A stretch of DNA of 64,000 bases from Pachyseris speciosa (lineage: Eukaryota; Cnidaria; Anthozoa; Scleractinia; Pachyseridae): assembly GCA_016490735.1 (NCBI GenBank), contig JAEMWC010000667.1, forward strand, positions 62,001-126,000, read 5' to 3'. The position numbers and the translations under genes were made by a program. Below, one piece after another: positions 12,241 to 22,904 of this stretch. The stretch's first letter is position 1; each line of letters opens with the position of its first letter. Below the pieces are notes generated by a model. That model was not told the DNA's origin. It made no database searches and worked only from the letters and a program-made list of their open reading frames with translations.

Positions 12241-12263
12241 CTTTTAGTCACAGCCCAAGTTTT

Positions 12264-13500
12264 GATTTAATTACGTTTGTGGAACATATGCCAAGCGTTG
12301 TGCACAGGTCTGCAGATATTCAAAATGACGAACAGGAATCGAAGGAGCAAAGGAGCGAAGGAGCCTCACACCTGCAACTCGGAAATGGCATAGACTATTT
12401 TCCAAGTTAAAAATGAGAAAAGCATGTCTCTCTCTCCATGTGATGAAAGTCAACAAACAAAATTTTAAACTCTGAATCTCATAGGCAAGCTCACATCTGT
12501 GCCCAACTCATTTCACTTTCACACACTTTTCTCAGTGAATGAGTGATCGATTCAGTCAGCAAGTTACTGATAGACTGAGTTACTGTAACTCAGTTCCATG
12601 TTTAGGTGAGCTGGCCCTTTTGTCTGTCCATTCCTACATCTGGCTGTTATCCACACTTCAAACCAGTCCTTTAATTGTTCAGTCAATCCATAAGTTAATA
12701 GGTCATCTGTGGTGCTGCATTGGTGGGTAAGTGTGAAAATGAATTTGGTTTTATTAACGGAGTTGATAAAGCTAAATTGGCCACCATGAAGACATTCTAG
12801 TGCCAACGTTTAGAAAGTTAGCCCCTTGTCAAAGTGAATTCAGGAATTTTGGGTTGTGTGTGTGGTTTATGTAGTGGGTATGGAGCTATGCTACAGGTTG
12901 AAGCATGGTAACACAGTAAAGAGCAATAAATTAGGCCAAATGAAAAACAATTGTAAAGTCAGTCATTCTATCAGTCAGCCACCCAGCCGGCCAATGAGCA
13001 GGTCAGCCAGCTTTTCAGTCACTCAGTCAAAGAATTAATCAGCCAGCCCACAAGTAACTCAAGGTTAAGGGGTTTAGTTTATGAAAAAACTGTGATGTTG
13101 CATCATTTGGGGATTGAAAATGAATTTTTGGTATTACCACAGGGAGCAGAGGTGTCCTATTTGACTATATCTTTGTGATCAAACCACATTCATGCGATTG
13201 TTGACAGCTACAGCAGCGTAACATAATCATTTGTATGTAGTTTGATAATGTATGGTGATTCAAATCAACAAGATGGATTCATGCTGCAAATTGAATGGTG
13301 AATTCAACTGGGAATGCGGTCAAACAGGACTCCTCTGCTCCATGTGGCATTACCAGCAAGCTGACATTCCAAGAATCAGCTCTTCATCAGTCAACAGCAA
13401 ATCCATTCATCAAACAGTCAGCTAATATAGCAAGTACTGGTTGGGCCAGCGTTTTAACCTGCAACCTCTGGCTGCACTGTTAATTTGCTGTGACCAATAG
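12264..13500. other. no gene recognised; short CAGTCAGCC-like tandem motifs near 12955-13050
   Basis: The only structure I see is a degenerate run of CAGTCA/CAGCCA tetra- and hexamers around 12955-13050. Short open frames have no recognisable domains. Confidence 0.35.
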
Positions 13501-13502
13501 TA

Positions 13503-13868
13503 GGGAGTTTAAGAAACGAGGACGGGAACGACTACAAGAATGCCACAAAACAATAGGTTTAATGAGCAAAAACAATAACTCTGCACATGCGTTTTACATT
13601 TTGGTACATTTCTTTACCATCCTCTGCAAAACAACAACGTGAAATGACCAAATTTTAGGTTTTGGCGAGAACGTGAGCCATGATGGCAAATTTTTCTTTC
13701 TTTTTCTTTACTTTAATGACATTCATAGAAATTTAGTTCCTGGATAGTTTGCCTCGACATTTTACAAGTTGAACAAATTGAAATAATTGCGAAAGTGCTA
13801 CAATAACAAGAATATATATTTTGAAATGACGTTTTTGTTTGCGCCGTGTCCTCGTTTCTTAAACTCCC
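13503..13868. mobile_element. MITE with TA duplication, TIR GGGAGTTTAAGAAACGAGGAC
   Basis: The left end reads GGGAGTTTAAGAAACGAGGA inward and the right end is its inverse with one or two changes. TA flanks both sides (13501-13502, 13869-13870). The TA duplication fits Tc1/mariner-type mobilisation. The first 11 bp match the ends of the larger element at 28469-29510, so they are members or cousins of one family. Confidence 0.75.
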
Positions 13869-13870
13869 TA

Positions 13871-15460
13871 ATTACTGGGGTTTACCCACCGAGTTCAAAC
13901 ATATGTCTAGACAATGTTTCAAGGGGAGAGTCAATATTTGCTAACCCAACAAAGTTTCTCTTGATCCAATCAACTTAAATCTATTTACATTCTTCTGTTG
14001 TTTGCTGTGTGGTATTTATTACAAAATCATGGTACTGGAGGCATTTTTGACCCTGACTGCGCTGTCCTAGTTGAGCAAAAAAACAGGCTAAATAGATTTT
14101 GCGAACTATGAAAAAATCACCATGTGTTGAGTAGGATCGTTTTGTGAGATAAAAAGTGGGGGCTACCATGCATTTTTTAGAGCTACACATGTATATTAGT
14201 TATTTTCTACTTTTAAGGCACTGTTTTGGGGAGCTCGAGACAATTTCTGCTCTACCCCTCCCTTGTACGTTAAACATTTGCATTTCTTTTTCCTTGGGCA
14301 TGTTGGGATATTTGGTATGCCGACACATGCAGGAACAAAAAGTTTTCTTGATTCTTCAGGAATTAGAGGACATTTTTTTCAATGAAGATGGCTTTCAATG
14401 CTCAGAACAAATATTCTAAGACGTTTTAAGATGTGCATTTTGCACAAAAAATTTCAAAGTTTTTTCCAGTATAAAGTGCACTTTTGGGCTCTGGTGAAGT
14501 GGAATTAGACAAACACGCATGTAAGATCACCTTTTGTAGTTTTGCCAATTACTTCCGTAGTTGTTTCTTGTGGTTGTATTATTTGTCTGGAAGGAGTTTT
14601 GAAGTGCATAAAAACTACGCAGTTTGAGAGCCAGTATTTGTGATTCCTTGCTTCTGATTTTTCGCAGTCCATTATTCTGGCAAATTAAGTTAAAGCTTTT
14701 CATCAGTTACGAAGGTAAGACATCGTGTTATGTTATCTTACATTCAATGAAAACACCTTTCTTTTTATTATTGTTGAAACAGCAATAAAATAAAAGAATA
14801 AAACTGAAACGGATTTTTTTGTGTATTAAACCATTCTTGGGAGCACATAACTTTTTAACTGTAAGCGATTCCTTTGAATCACTTTATACAGCAATATGTT
14901 TCGGTTTATATAAGCTTATATTATTTGCCACTTCACTTCACTTGCTTTTCTGTGATTCAGCATAATTTCATAAAACACACCACAGTAAAGCTTTTGTTTA
15001 CGGGTTTTTGGTGTCGACAGCCTGCTGCCAATCCTGTAAAGCTATCCGCTAAATCAAGAGCAAAATAAATGGTAACCATCAAAATGATCAATCTGCAGAG
15101 GAAATCGCGCAAGTAATCACGTGAGACAAGATGGTCGCATGGTATGCAGAATGTATGTGCACTAGCAATAGGAGGCACTGTCCTTAAGAAACTTTATGTA
15201 TGAAGCTACAGTACGCTATGTGGACAAGCAAGCTCTTTGCGAACTATTTCAGACATATACATGATCAAAGATTAAAAGACAAATGAAGAGTGTGCATTGG
15301 GAATAAGACTTATACCAGCTTATTACCCAGGCTGTGCGCGTCTCACGCGGCGCCCGGGTCTTAAACTACCGACGGTTCTTCTTTTTCGTTGTCGAGTATC
15401 ATCCACAAATGGCACTTCCGGCGTTTCTGCGCAAGCGCTAACTATTTTTAACAACAGTGA
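13871..15460. other. no gene recognised
   Basis: AT-rich sequence with several short open frames but no domain, RNA gene or clear repeat. Confidence 0.3.
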
Positions 15461-16000
15461 TGTGTGTTGTCACGTATGGGAAAATGTCGATTCATCTTGT
15501 GGCTTTTGAAGTCTGAACAAACAATATGTTAAGAGAAGTGTCTATGCGAATGTTTGGAAGTTCAACGGCGAGAAGAAAGTTTTTAACATGAGTAAACTTA
15601 ACGGCAGATGGACTGCCGTGTTTCCCCGTGTCTGCTTCAGTAGACAGCGAGTAGTCTCTAATTTTGGCGACGGATTGTGGGGGCACGTGCGCGCGCGAAG
15701 TTGCGAGGAGACGCGACGCGAGGGGAGCGCCAAAAATTAGAGACTACAGACAAAGGGAGTTTGACCTTTCACGGCCGAGTGATTCGAGTGTAAAATCTCA
15801 TATCAACAGCAAGAATGATGCCTGTTGTCACGTATCGGAAAACGTCGATTCACCTTGTGTTTTTGAAGTCTGAACAACTAATATGTTAAGACAAGTGTCT
15901 ATACGAATGTTTGCAAGTTCAACAGCGAGAAGATAGCTTTTAACATGACCAAAATTTAACTCCAGATGGACTGCCGTGTTCCCGTATCCGCTCCATTGAG
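15461..16000. repeat. direct duplication of about 180 bp with a tiny MITE between the copies
   Basis: The block at about 15461-15640 recurs at about 15815-16000 in the same orientation with scattered substitutions. Both copies share TTGTCACGTAT, AAGTCTGAACAA and AGATGGACTGCCGTGT. The copies are not coding in any obvious frame. Confidence 0.7.
15651..15747. mobile_element. 97-bp GC-rich MITE
   Basis: Terminal inverted repeats GTAGTCTCTAATTTTGGCG and its inverse bound a 97-bp segment with a GC-rich middle full of CGCG and CACGTG-type motifs. It is very short for a transposon, so it must be mobilised in trans if it is one. Confidence 0.6.
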
Positions 16001-16004
16001 ATGT

Positions 16005-16885
16005 ACATTTTGTTGAATAACTCAAGTACGGGATATCACACACCCCTGAGACTTTCACAGGTAGTTTATTTACTATTTTGCCACAATATCTCAATTTCTG
16101 GACTTTAATTTTTGAATGATAAGTGATTATATTTTACAAATGTACTAGCGTCCCTTGAAACTGTCCAGAAACGTTCCTTTCTTGTGTTTCAAATGACCCT
16201 GGATTGACGTATTTGTAAACAGTTTCACTCTGCTAATTAATTTTCTACTCACATGTCACCGAGACTCCATTCACATTTATGCGAAAAAATCTAACATCGT
16301 TCGATAAGTTTTCTTTTCTCAAACAATTATCCATCGAATCGAAAACAAGTGTGCTTAGTTTTTTGTTTGTTTTTGGAATCAATACACTATTTTTATCATC
16401 TTGCATAACGATAAACCTCTGTGGCCTAAAGGTCATTGTTACTGCTTGTGACGCAGCTAACCCGGGTTCGATGTCTTTTAGTGGTATATATCACGGGCTT
16501 TATTTTTTCTGTTTCTCTTTTTCTTGTTCTTTTAGAAATATTTTTTACAAGTGTTATAATTATTGTGCTCAATGGTTGAGCTGTATTTTAGAGGAATATA
16601 TGTTGATAGGGGTCTAAAGAAATAGACTCCAACACAAGCTAAACACAATGCGTCCGATGTAAGAAAGACAGACTTCCCTCTATTCTTTTGTTTAGCACTA
16701 AGTTAGGGATACAATACTGTTTTTTGCAAGCCCGGGTTTAGGCTAATTGTAGCCTCTTGTTATAAATAAAAGCACCTATGCATGTCATTTAGAAATTTAA
16801 TTTGACTCTCGCCTCTGACAAGTTGGGTTAGGACTAGTTCACAATGCTCAGAAGGACAGTGGACACCATGTGATCTTTATATACA
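16005..16885. other. no gene recognised
   Basis: No supported coding region or repeat boundary. Confidence 0.3.
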
Positions 16886-16891
16886 ATATAG

Positions 16892-17206
16892 CAGGGCTAT
16901 CAACCCTCCCGGATAATGTGAGACTAGACTTTCACAGCAATAAAATTTCAGTTATTTTGTGCTGTTTGAGCTATTTTACTGTTAACATGGATAACAAAAT
17001 TAAATTGTTTCCTTGACCATCAACTTCAAAAAACCATTCTTAAGAAATGCGAGCGTTGCCATTGTAATATAAGCAATAATGTAAATGGTCATAATTAAAC
17101 CAATCACATAAAATGTTACAATGACGTCATGTGCATTATGACGTCATCGAACACAATTCTCAATATTTGAAGACTCTAAGGGGGGGGGGGGGGGTTGACA
17201 GCCCTG
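16892..17206. mobile_element. MITE with 6-bp TSD
   Basis: Ends CAGGGCTATCAACCC and the inverse of CAGGGCTGTCAACCC enclose 315 bp. The flanking hexamer ATATAG occurs on both sides (16886-16891 and 17207-17212). A run of 15 G (17180-17194) sits just inside the right end. No coding capacity; superfamily not assigned. Confidence 0.7.
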
Positions 17207-17212
17207 ATATAG

Positions 17213-17709
17213 TATTCCATATCATCAGAGTAATCACGTTATACGACAGCAAAACCCCATTTCTTTGGTAGAAAACTGAGAAAATAGAGATCCAGTAAGA
17301 AAAGGAGAACCGTTCTAGGGTTTAGCACCGATGGCCAAGTTGATGTATGAAATATGCCGAGCTACAATAGGTAGGGCTGAGAAACAACCCTTGTACATGT
17401 ATATATAGATTTTGACACATTTCAGCCCAGCTTTAACTTCTATTGAATTATGTTATTTACCTGTTCTTTCTCCTAAATGGTCCCATCAGCAGATATATGC
17501 CTATTATTAAAATTCAAAGATTTATGAATGAATTTATAAAACAAGACAAAACACGCGCCAACCGCCGCCATGAAAGGCATTTCATTACACCTGAGCCCGC
17601 AAGTTGCAACGCTGACACCAAACTTCTGATGCGCGCGCGTGTCATGGCTGGTGGGAGAAGTTTTGCAAACTGGCCCAAGAAAGGTTTTTTTTTTTTTAAA
17701 CAAAGTTAG
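17213..17709. promoter_or_regulatory. 5' flank of the LRR gene
   Basis: No repeat boundary is seen. A GC-richer patch at about 17555-17645 (GCGCCAACCGCCGCC, GCGCGCGCGT) may be the promoter or a 5' UTR exon. A 14-T tract followed by AAACAAAGTTAG directly before the ATG at 17710 looks like a 3' splice acceptor, so an upstream non-coding exon is possible. I see no TATA box that I would trust. Confidence 0.35.
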
Positions 17710-18570
17710 ATGTACCAGTCAGCTCAAAAAGAGGTGGATAGATTATTGGAGAGTGCTATAAGTTCAAAGTGGCAGGTTTTAAATCTCAGTCACCGCGATC
17801 TGACCGTTCTTCCGGATTCGTTGAAGAAACTTGGCAAAGTGAAAACTTTGTTGTTGAATGACAACAGAATCATTATGCCTCCGATGGAACTTGTCACGCT
17901 GAAAAATCTGCAAGTTTTGGCACTTGATCATAATCAATTGACATTAATACCTTCAGGATTTCGCCAGCTAACAAACTTGAGGATTTTGTGCTTGAGTCAC
18001 AACAATTTGGGATTTTTGCCTTCGGAAATTGGAGAGCTGGTTTTTCTGCAAGAGCTATGGATTGTCAACATCCAGCTTATTTCGTTACCTCCTGAAATTT
18101 GCAATCTTGTGTACTTGGAAAAACTCGGTGCAGGATGTAACAATATTAAGTCATTGCCTGACAACTTTTCTTGTTTAAAATCTCTTAAATGGCTCAGTTT
18201 AGCCAAAAATCAACTTTCATCTCTGCCAGATGATTTTTGTCGTCTCATAAACTTGATGCACTTGAATCTTTCAGAGAATCAATTTAACCAGTTCCCTGAA
18301 AACTTAAGTGGCTTAAACAAACTGGAATACTTGAGTCTACATTCAAATGTGATTCAATCTTTGAACAGCAGTTTGGTTTATGACTTACCTAATTTAAGTC
18401 GCGTTGACTTGAGAGACAACAAACTGTCCCTGCTACCAAGAAATTTGGAACGCATGCACATTTTTGTCACTGGAGAAAGACAAGTTTGCCGGGATGTAGA
18501 GGAGCAAAGCTTGCAAAAAGTTAATGAAGTGAGGAAAAAACAAAAACAGTCAAAAAATGGAATAGCTTGA
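17710..18570 (+). CDS. leucine-rich-repeat protein, intracellular SHOC2-like type
   Basis: An intact 286-codon frame without introns. After about 22 residues (MYQSAQKEVDRLLESAISSKW) come about nine to ten consecutive 23-residue LRRs of the pattern LxxLxLxxNxLxxLP, from QVLNLSHRDLTVLP to RVDLRDNKLSLLP. A short cap follows, then a charged, probably coiled C-terminus (EEQSLQKVNEVRKKQKQ). There is no signal peptide or transmembrane segment, so a cytoplasmic scaffold or binding protein is expected. The repeats resemble the Ras-group LRRs of SHOC2 and small LRRC proteins, but I cannot name an ortholog. The start is supported by the typical short N-terminal helix before the first repeat. It is the only intact long host-like gene in the window. 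A retrocopy is possible because it lacks introns. Confidence 0.85.
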   Translation: MYQSAQKEVDRLLESAISSKWQVLNLSHRDLTVLPDSLKKLGKVKTLLLNDNRIIMPPMELVTLKNLQVLALDHNQLTLIPSGFRQLTNLRILCLSHNNLGFLPSEIGELVFLQELWIVNIQLISLPPEICNLVYLEKLGAGCNNIKSLPDNFSCLKSLKWLSLAKNQLSSLPDDFCRLINLMHLNLSENQFNQFPENLSGLNKLEYLSLHSNVIQSLNSSLVYDLPNLSRVDLRDNKLSLLPRNLERMHIFVTGERQVCRDVEEQSLQKVNEVRKKQKQSKNGIA

Positions 18571-18733
18571 TCGGTGGTGCGATATGATGGTATTCTACCA
18601 TCTTAAATGATATTTATATTATCAAATGAAGAATTATCCTGGCAGTTGTGAAGGATTCACTTCATATATCATTCACAATCATTTCTTTCACAGGAACATA
18701 TGAACCCACAATTGACCTGCTCCCAATGTCAGT

Positions 18734-18805
18734 GTCTTCATAGCTCAGTTGGTTAGAGCATCACACCAGTATTGCGAGGTCACAGGTTCAAACCCTGTTG
18801 AAGTC
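18734..18805 (+). tRNA. tRNA-Thr-like unit, probably a SINE head or pseudo-tRNA
   Basis: A 72-nt sequence folds as a cloverleaf. The D arm is perfect (GCTC...GAGC), the T arm is perfect (ACAGG-TTCAAAC-CCTGT), and the acceptor stem has one T-T mismatch. The anticodon loop CCAGTAT would give AGT (Thr), but position 33 is C instead of the invariant U and the anticodon stem has a mismatch. That argues against a functional tRNA. A related unit is at 63887-63958 on the other strand. Confidence 0.55.
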
Positions 18806-18959
18806 CTGGAATTTTTTCAGGCTTCTTTTCTTAATTGCATAAATTGCATTCACAACTGCGAGGATAATTCTTCGTTTGATTTCATTTCTACAGTTTATAT
18901 ATGATTTATTTCATATATCATTCACACTATTATATTAGTAGTGTTAAAAAAAGCTGTTT

Positions 18960-19407
18960 TTAACAGAATGGAAATCTCAACTAATCAATAATAACCAAGA
19001 GAGAGATTCAAGGAAACATAGTTGAGCTAGCAGAATTTGTGCAAGAAGACTTCTTTCTCAATATCATCCAAAACTAAACATTGCCATTATAGTTCAAAAT
19101 ATTTATTTGACTTTTTATTGACAAGGTCTCTTTTTTCATGAAACTTATTGCAGGGTTGATCCCATTCTTAGCTAACTAATGTACTTTATTTCACTGTTCG
19201 TTATTGAGCTTAAATCCTAACATAATAGAGAGGGAAACAGTATCTGTAAGTTGCAGTTATCTCATTGATTACCACTAAAGAGTGTTGAGCTTCATTTCCT
19301 GCATAATTAACATGCTACATATAGATGAATTGCCAAGGTATAAAACCGGGTGCCTGATTCACAAACCCCTCCTGAGTCAAGATGCATACTACTGAGGATA
19401 AATAAAG

Positions 19408-19467
<60 letters not shown>

Positions 19468-19740
19468 TGACAATTAACTCTTCCATTAAACTATTGACTG
19501 CTTAAAAGAAAGAAGACACATTGTCATATTGAAAAAGAGAAATATTTAATAGTGAAAACAGTAGTGAAAACAATATTGTTTTAAACAAAATGGAAATCTC
19601 AGCTAATCAACAGTAACCAATTTATTATTTCAAGGAAACAAAGTTGAGTTACTAGAATTTGTGCAAGACTTCTTTCTCAATATCATCCAAAACTAAACAT
19701 TGCCATTATAGTTCAAAATATTATAAGGTCTCTTTTTTCA
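18960..19740. repeat. direct duplication of about 170 bp
   Basis: Blocks at about 18960-19140 and 19563-19740 are parallel copies. They share TCTTTCTCAATATCATCC and CTAAACATTGCCATTATAG, with small indels. No function is evident. Confidence 0.75.
19409..19468. repeat. (TTA)20 microsatellite
   Basis: About twenty uninterrupted ATT/TTA units directly after AATAAAGG. This is the usual 3' tail of retroposons here, so the preceding sequence may be the end of an unidentified SINE or LINE. Confidence 0.95.
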
Positions 19741-20980
19741 TTCTTTGCTACAACACACACTATTTTATTCCTCTCTGTTTTCATACACCAAGATTAATGA
19801 TTGTTTCTTTAGTTTACATTCAGATAATTTTCTGAAGTTGAAATAATCCTTTCTAAGGGTATTTTCAAAAACTTTGAGAATAGTGGGGCACGTTTGTCCA
19901 ATAAATAGTAGACCTTGCTAAAAACAAAAATGAGCCATTCTCAAAAACAATTGAAATACTATCACTGATCCAAACTAGGCACAAAGTGGCAAATTCACCC
20001 TACTTTTCAATGGCCTGGTGTGCATTTCTTGAAAGCCCTAAAACTTTTTGGGCCTCTTGGGCGCAATGACACCCACTGTATCTTTAAAATGAAGACCGTT
20101 TTAGGCATCAAATCTTGCAATAATGCTGCTCTTTCACACCTTGAAAACATACTAAATTGCTAGATTTTAGGATAAGCAGATTGCAGTTTTACAAATTGCT
20201 TTTCAGGCCCGAAAAGTTTTCAGGACTTTTGCTCAAAATGTTACCCTTGCAAAGTTATCAATGACAATAGTGGCTGCTGTGTACAGCTGTAGCCCACTTT
20301 TTACAGACTTTTTTTTCCATGCATAACTTTGCTGCTCAACCATCATTAAAAGAATAGAGTGGCTGTTTACAGTCAGCCTACCATCAATTCAATTTTCTCT
20401 TTTTACTCTTAATGCTTCGCCAAAAAACCTGTATTTTAATAAAGTGGATTCTTTACAGACCACATTTAAGATTTGTACATGGCTGGAAAAAATGACTGAG
20501 TTTTTGCTTCAGACTCGCTTATATGACAGGTGTCATGGATAAGGAAGTGCTTTTGACAACCTCATTAAATAGGTTGAAAATCTATTTATTTCATCAGTAA
20601 TATTTTTGGGTGATTTTTCTTGCATAGTTGATGATTGGGCCAAAGCTGACAGAGTGGTTTGGAACAATAATGTCAAGACAGTTAATTTCAAAACTTCCAA
20701 CATGCTCCTGGTGCATGATGAAAATTGCAGGGCTTGGCCACAGTTGTACAGAAACTGTGATTTTAAGTGCTGCAAAGTACTATCAAAAAGTTACGCAGAA
20801 ATCAAACATAACGTCAGATACTAGTCACATTGAATTTGCCAGTGATTCTGTAAAGATTTCCAGGAGTTGCCTGCTGTGCCCACTCCCATGAAATGGTTAC
20901 CATCAGTGACAATGAATTTTTCTACCGTATGCTGGCCGAGTAAAATTGACAAGTTTATCTACGGCTTTAAGAAAAGTATT
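19741..20980. other. no gene recognised
   Basis: AT-rich sequence. The overlapping short open frames at 20533-20891 have no recognisable domains. Confidence 0.3.
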
Positions 20981-20981
20981 T

Positions 20982-21022
20982 CAGGGGCGTAGCTACCTGT
21001 ACGCACGTACGAACGTGCGTAC
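20982..21022. mobile_element. possible hAT-type terminus with a 10-bp hairpin
   Basis: CAGGGGCGTAGCTACC resembles hAT 5' ends and is followed by the near-palindrome GTACGCACGT-ACGA-ACGTGCGTAC at 20999-21022. I did not find a matching right end, so this may be a truncated or solo terminus. Confidence 0.35.
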
Positions 21023-21852
21023 CTGAAAATGTCGAAAATAAAATAAAAGAAAGTTTTTTAATAAGTTTTTGATTTGATCTCATATAAAATAAAAGTAATA
21101 AAAAAGCAAATAAATTAAAGATGTTTTTTTTTCTTCAGCAAAAAGCACAATTTGCTTCTATTCATGAAACTCTGCTTGTTGCTTTGAAATGTTGTTGATA
21201 AAAAAACAGACGGTGTTTAAACCAAATGTCGGTTTCCAAAGAGAAGCGACGTGACTCATTGGTGGACCGAATGGTACATGCAAACATTGAAGACGGGCAA
21301 AAAGCTAGCGGAAAGCAAGCGGCATAGTGAATAGTGCACGCGTCATGGTCACCTCTTTTTTAGCCTCGGATCGGCCTGTCTTTGCTCTGCTAGGCTTTCC
21401 ATGGCCAAATAATCAATTACAGATTATTACTTTGCCGACTAACAAAATCATGGCAGAGCGGGATGAAGAAACTGAAGCAAAGGTTTAGGGCCTGTTTGTA
21501 TGTGATTTTCCAGCCCGGTTAGGCGGGCTGGCCCTCTTTACCGGGCTGACTCAGCTCATGCCTTATTTCTTCATAAAATTTTGGTTGTGTTTATATGAGA
21601 AGGCGGGCCAGACCGCAGGGCCCGCGAAGCAGTTTTGAAAGTGGGGAGGCCGCTTCTGCGTTTTCAAGTGAGGGGTGGGGACTAACTCTAAAAATAATTA
21701 AAACGCATATAATTCCATTTAATTCATAAGCTTTGTCCAGCAGTTAAAATATTTTATAAACTCCAATGAAAACTCAATTGATTTCGGTACATTCAGAGAA
21801 TCCGAATCCAATTTCGTGACAGTAAGCAAATAAATGAACCAAAGTTATGATT

Positions 21853-22228
21853 AGGATACTTCACAAATTAATGTGATCAAGTAAGCTGAAGCCACTCTAA
21901 GGGCACTAAGGCTACAAGGTAGAGGGCATTACCCCTTAAATCTACCAAAGCAAAGATTGAGCCCAAGCAATAGCAGCCATGGACAGCTGTTTCTGCCTTG
22001 TCAGGCCTCATCAGCATGGCATAGCTAATCTCAGGCTCAAGTACCCACATATCAATAAAACAAGCAATGAAAACGTAAAGCTTGTGGGATGTGGCTGGAG
22101 TGACAAGGATACTTCACAAATTAATGTGATCAAGTAAGATGAAGCAGGGATGGCGCAGTGGTGAGAGCACTCGCCTTCCACCAATGTGGCCCGGGTTCGA
22201 TTTCCGGACTCGGCGTCATATGTGGGTT

Positions 22229-22268
<40 letters not shown>

Positions 22269-22460
22269 CCTCCGGGTTCTCCGGTTTTCCCCTCTCCACA
22301 AAAACCAACATTTCCAAATTCCAATTTCATCTGCTTGTAAAGCGCATTTGATCATATACACATGGAAAATGCGCTATATAAGTTCTAAATTATTATTATT
22401 ATTATTATGAAGCCACTCGAAGGGCACTAAGGCCACAAGGTAGCGGGCATTAGCTTTGCC
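21853..22460. repeat. direct duplication of about 80 bp, second copy split by a SINE
   Basis: Copy 1 runs from AGGATACTTCACAAATTAAT at 21853 to about 21935. Copy 2 starts at 22106, is interrupted at 22146-22406 by the SINE, and resumes to about 22460. The parts on either side of the SINE match copy 1 continuously. Confidence 0.85.
22146..22406 (+). mobile_element. tRNA-derived SINE with (ATT)n tail
   Basis: The head carries pol III box A-like (TGGCGCAGTGG) and box B (GGGTTCGATTTCC) sequences in a tRNA-like arrangement at about 22147-22217. A tRNA-unrelated body and an (ATT)n tail (about 22388-22406) follow. It is flanked by ATGAAGC on both sides (22139-22145 and 22407-22413). A second, inverted copy of the family is at 62752-63020. 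Confidence 0.85.
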
Positions 22461-22904
22461 ATCTTTGCCATGCTGATGAGAAAAGAGAACGCAGAAGAAG
22501 CTTCTTCCCTTTCTTGACGCCATTTCAAGCATCGTTACCATGTTTGAAAAACATACTAATGGACAAATGGCATGTAATACAAGAACAACCATTACCCAGA
22601 GAGATATTCAAGGAACCTCCCTTGATTTCTCATAGAAAGGAAAATCGCTTATAGATATGCTTGTTTTACACAATGGGCACACAGCAGGAGTCGGCGGCGT
22701 TAGTCTGTCAACCCAATCTTAATCACCAACAGAAGACTACAGCTAAGTGTATGAATTGTAAACATAGTGGTTTTAAAACTGATTTATTCTATCAGACAGG
22801 ATCGCAAGGAACCAATCATAAATTTGGATGTTTTCCCGCGAGGTCCGCCTCCTTTAACCAAGCACATTAGCACAACCGTGAAAGTACTTTTTTGGATATG
22901 TCTT

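Larger units (their letters stand above)
9738..12255. mobile_element. TIR DNA element with about 0.56-kb inverted repeats and 8-bp TSD
   Basis: Two arms, 9738-10304 and 11364-12255, are inverted copies, the right one enlarged by a 337-bp fold-back insertion. The outer ends read GGGCTGTGACTAAAAGTGGG inward, and both sides are flanked by the same octamer CAAGTTTT (9730-9737 and 12256-12263), an 8-bp target-site duplication. Each arm carries, from outside in, a G-rich minisatellite, about 215 bp of complex sequence and an array of 16-bp units. The 1.06-kb centre (10305-11363) has no recognisable transposase, so the element is probably non-autonomous. The 8-bp duplication suggests hAT, but the termini are not classical hAT. 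Confidence 0.7.

Noticed and set aside
16440..16500. GGGTTCGATGTC near 16463 as a tRNA box B
   Set aside because: No cloverleaf can be built around it and box A is missing.
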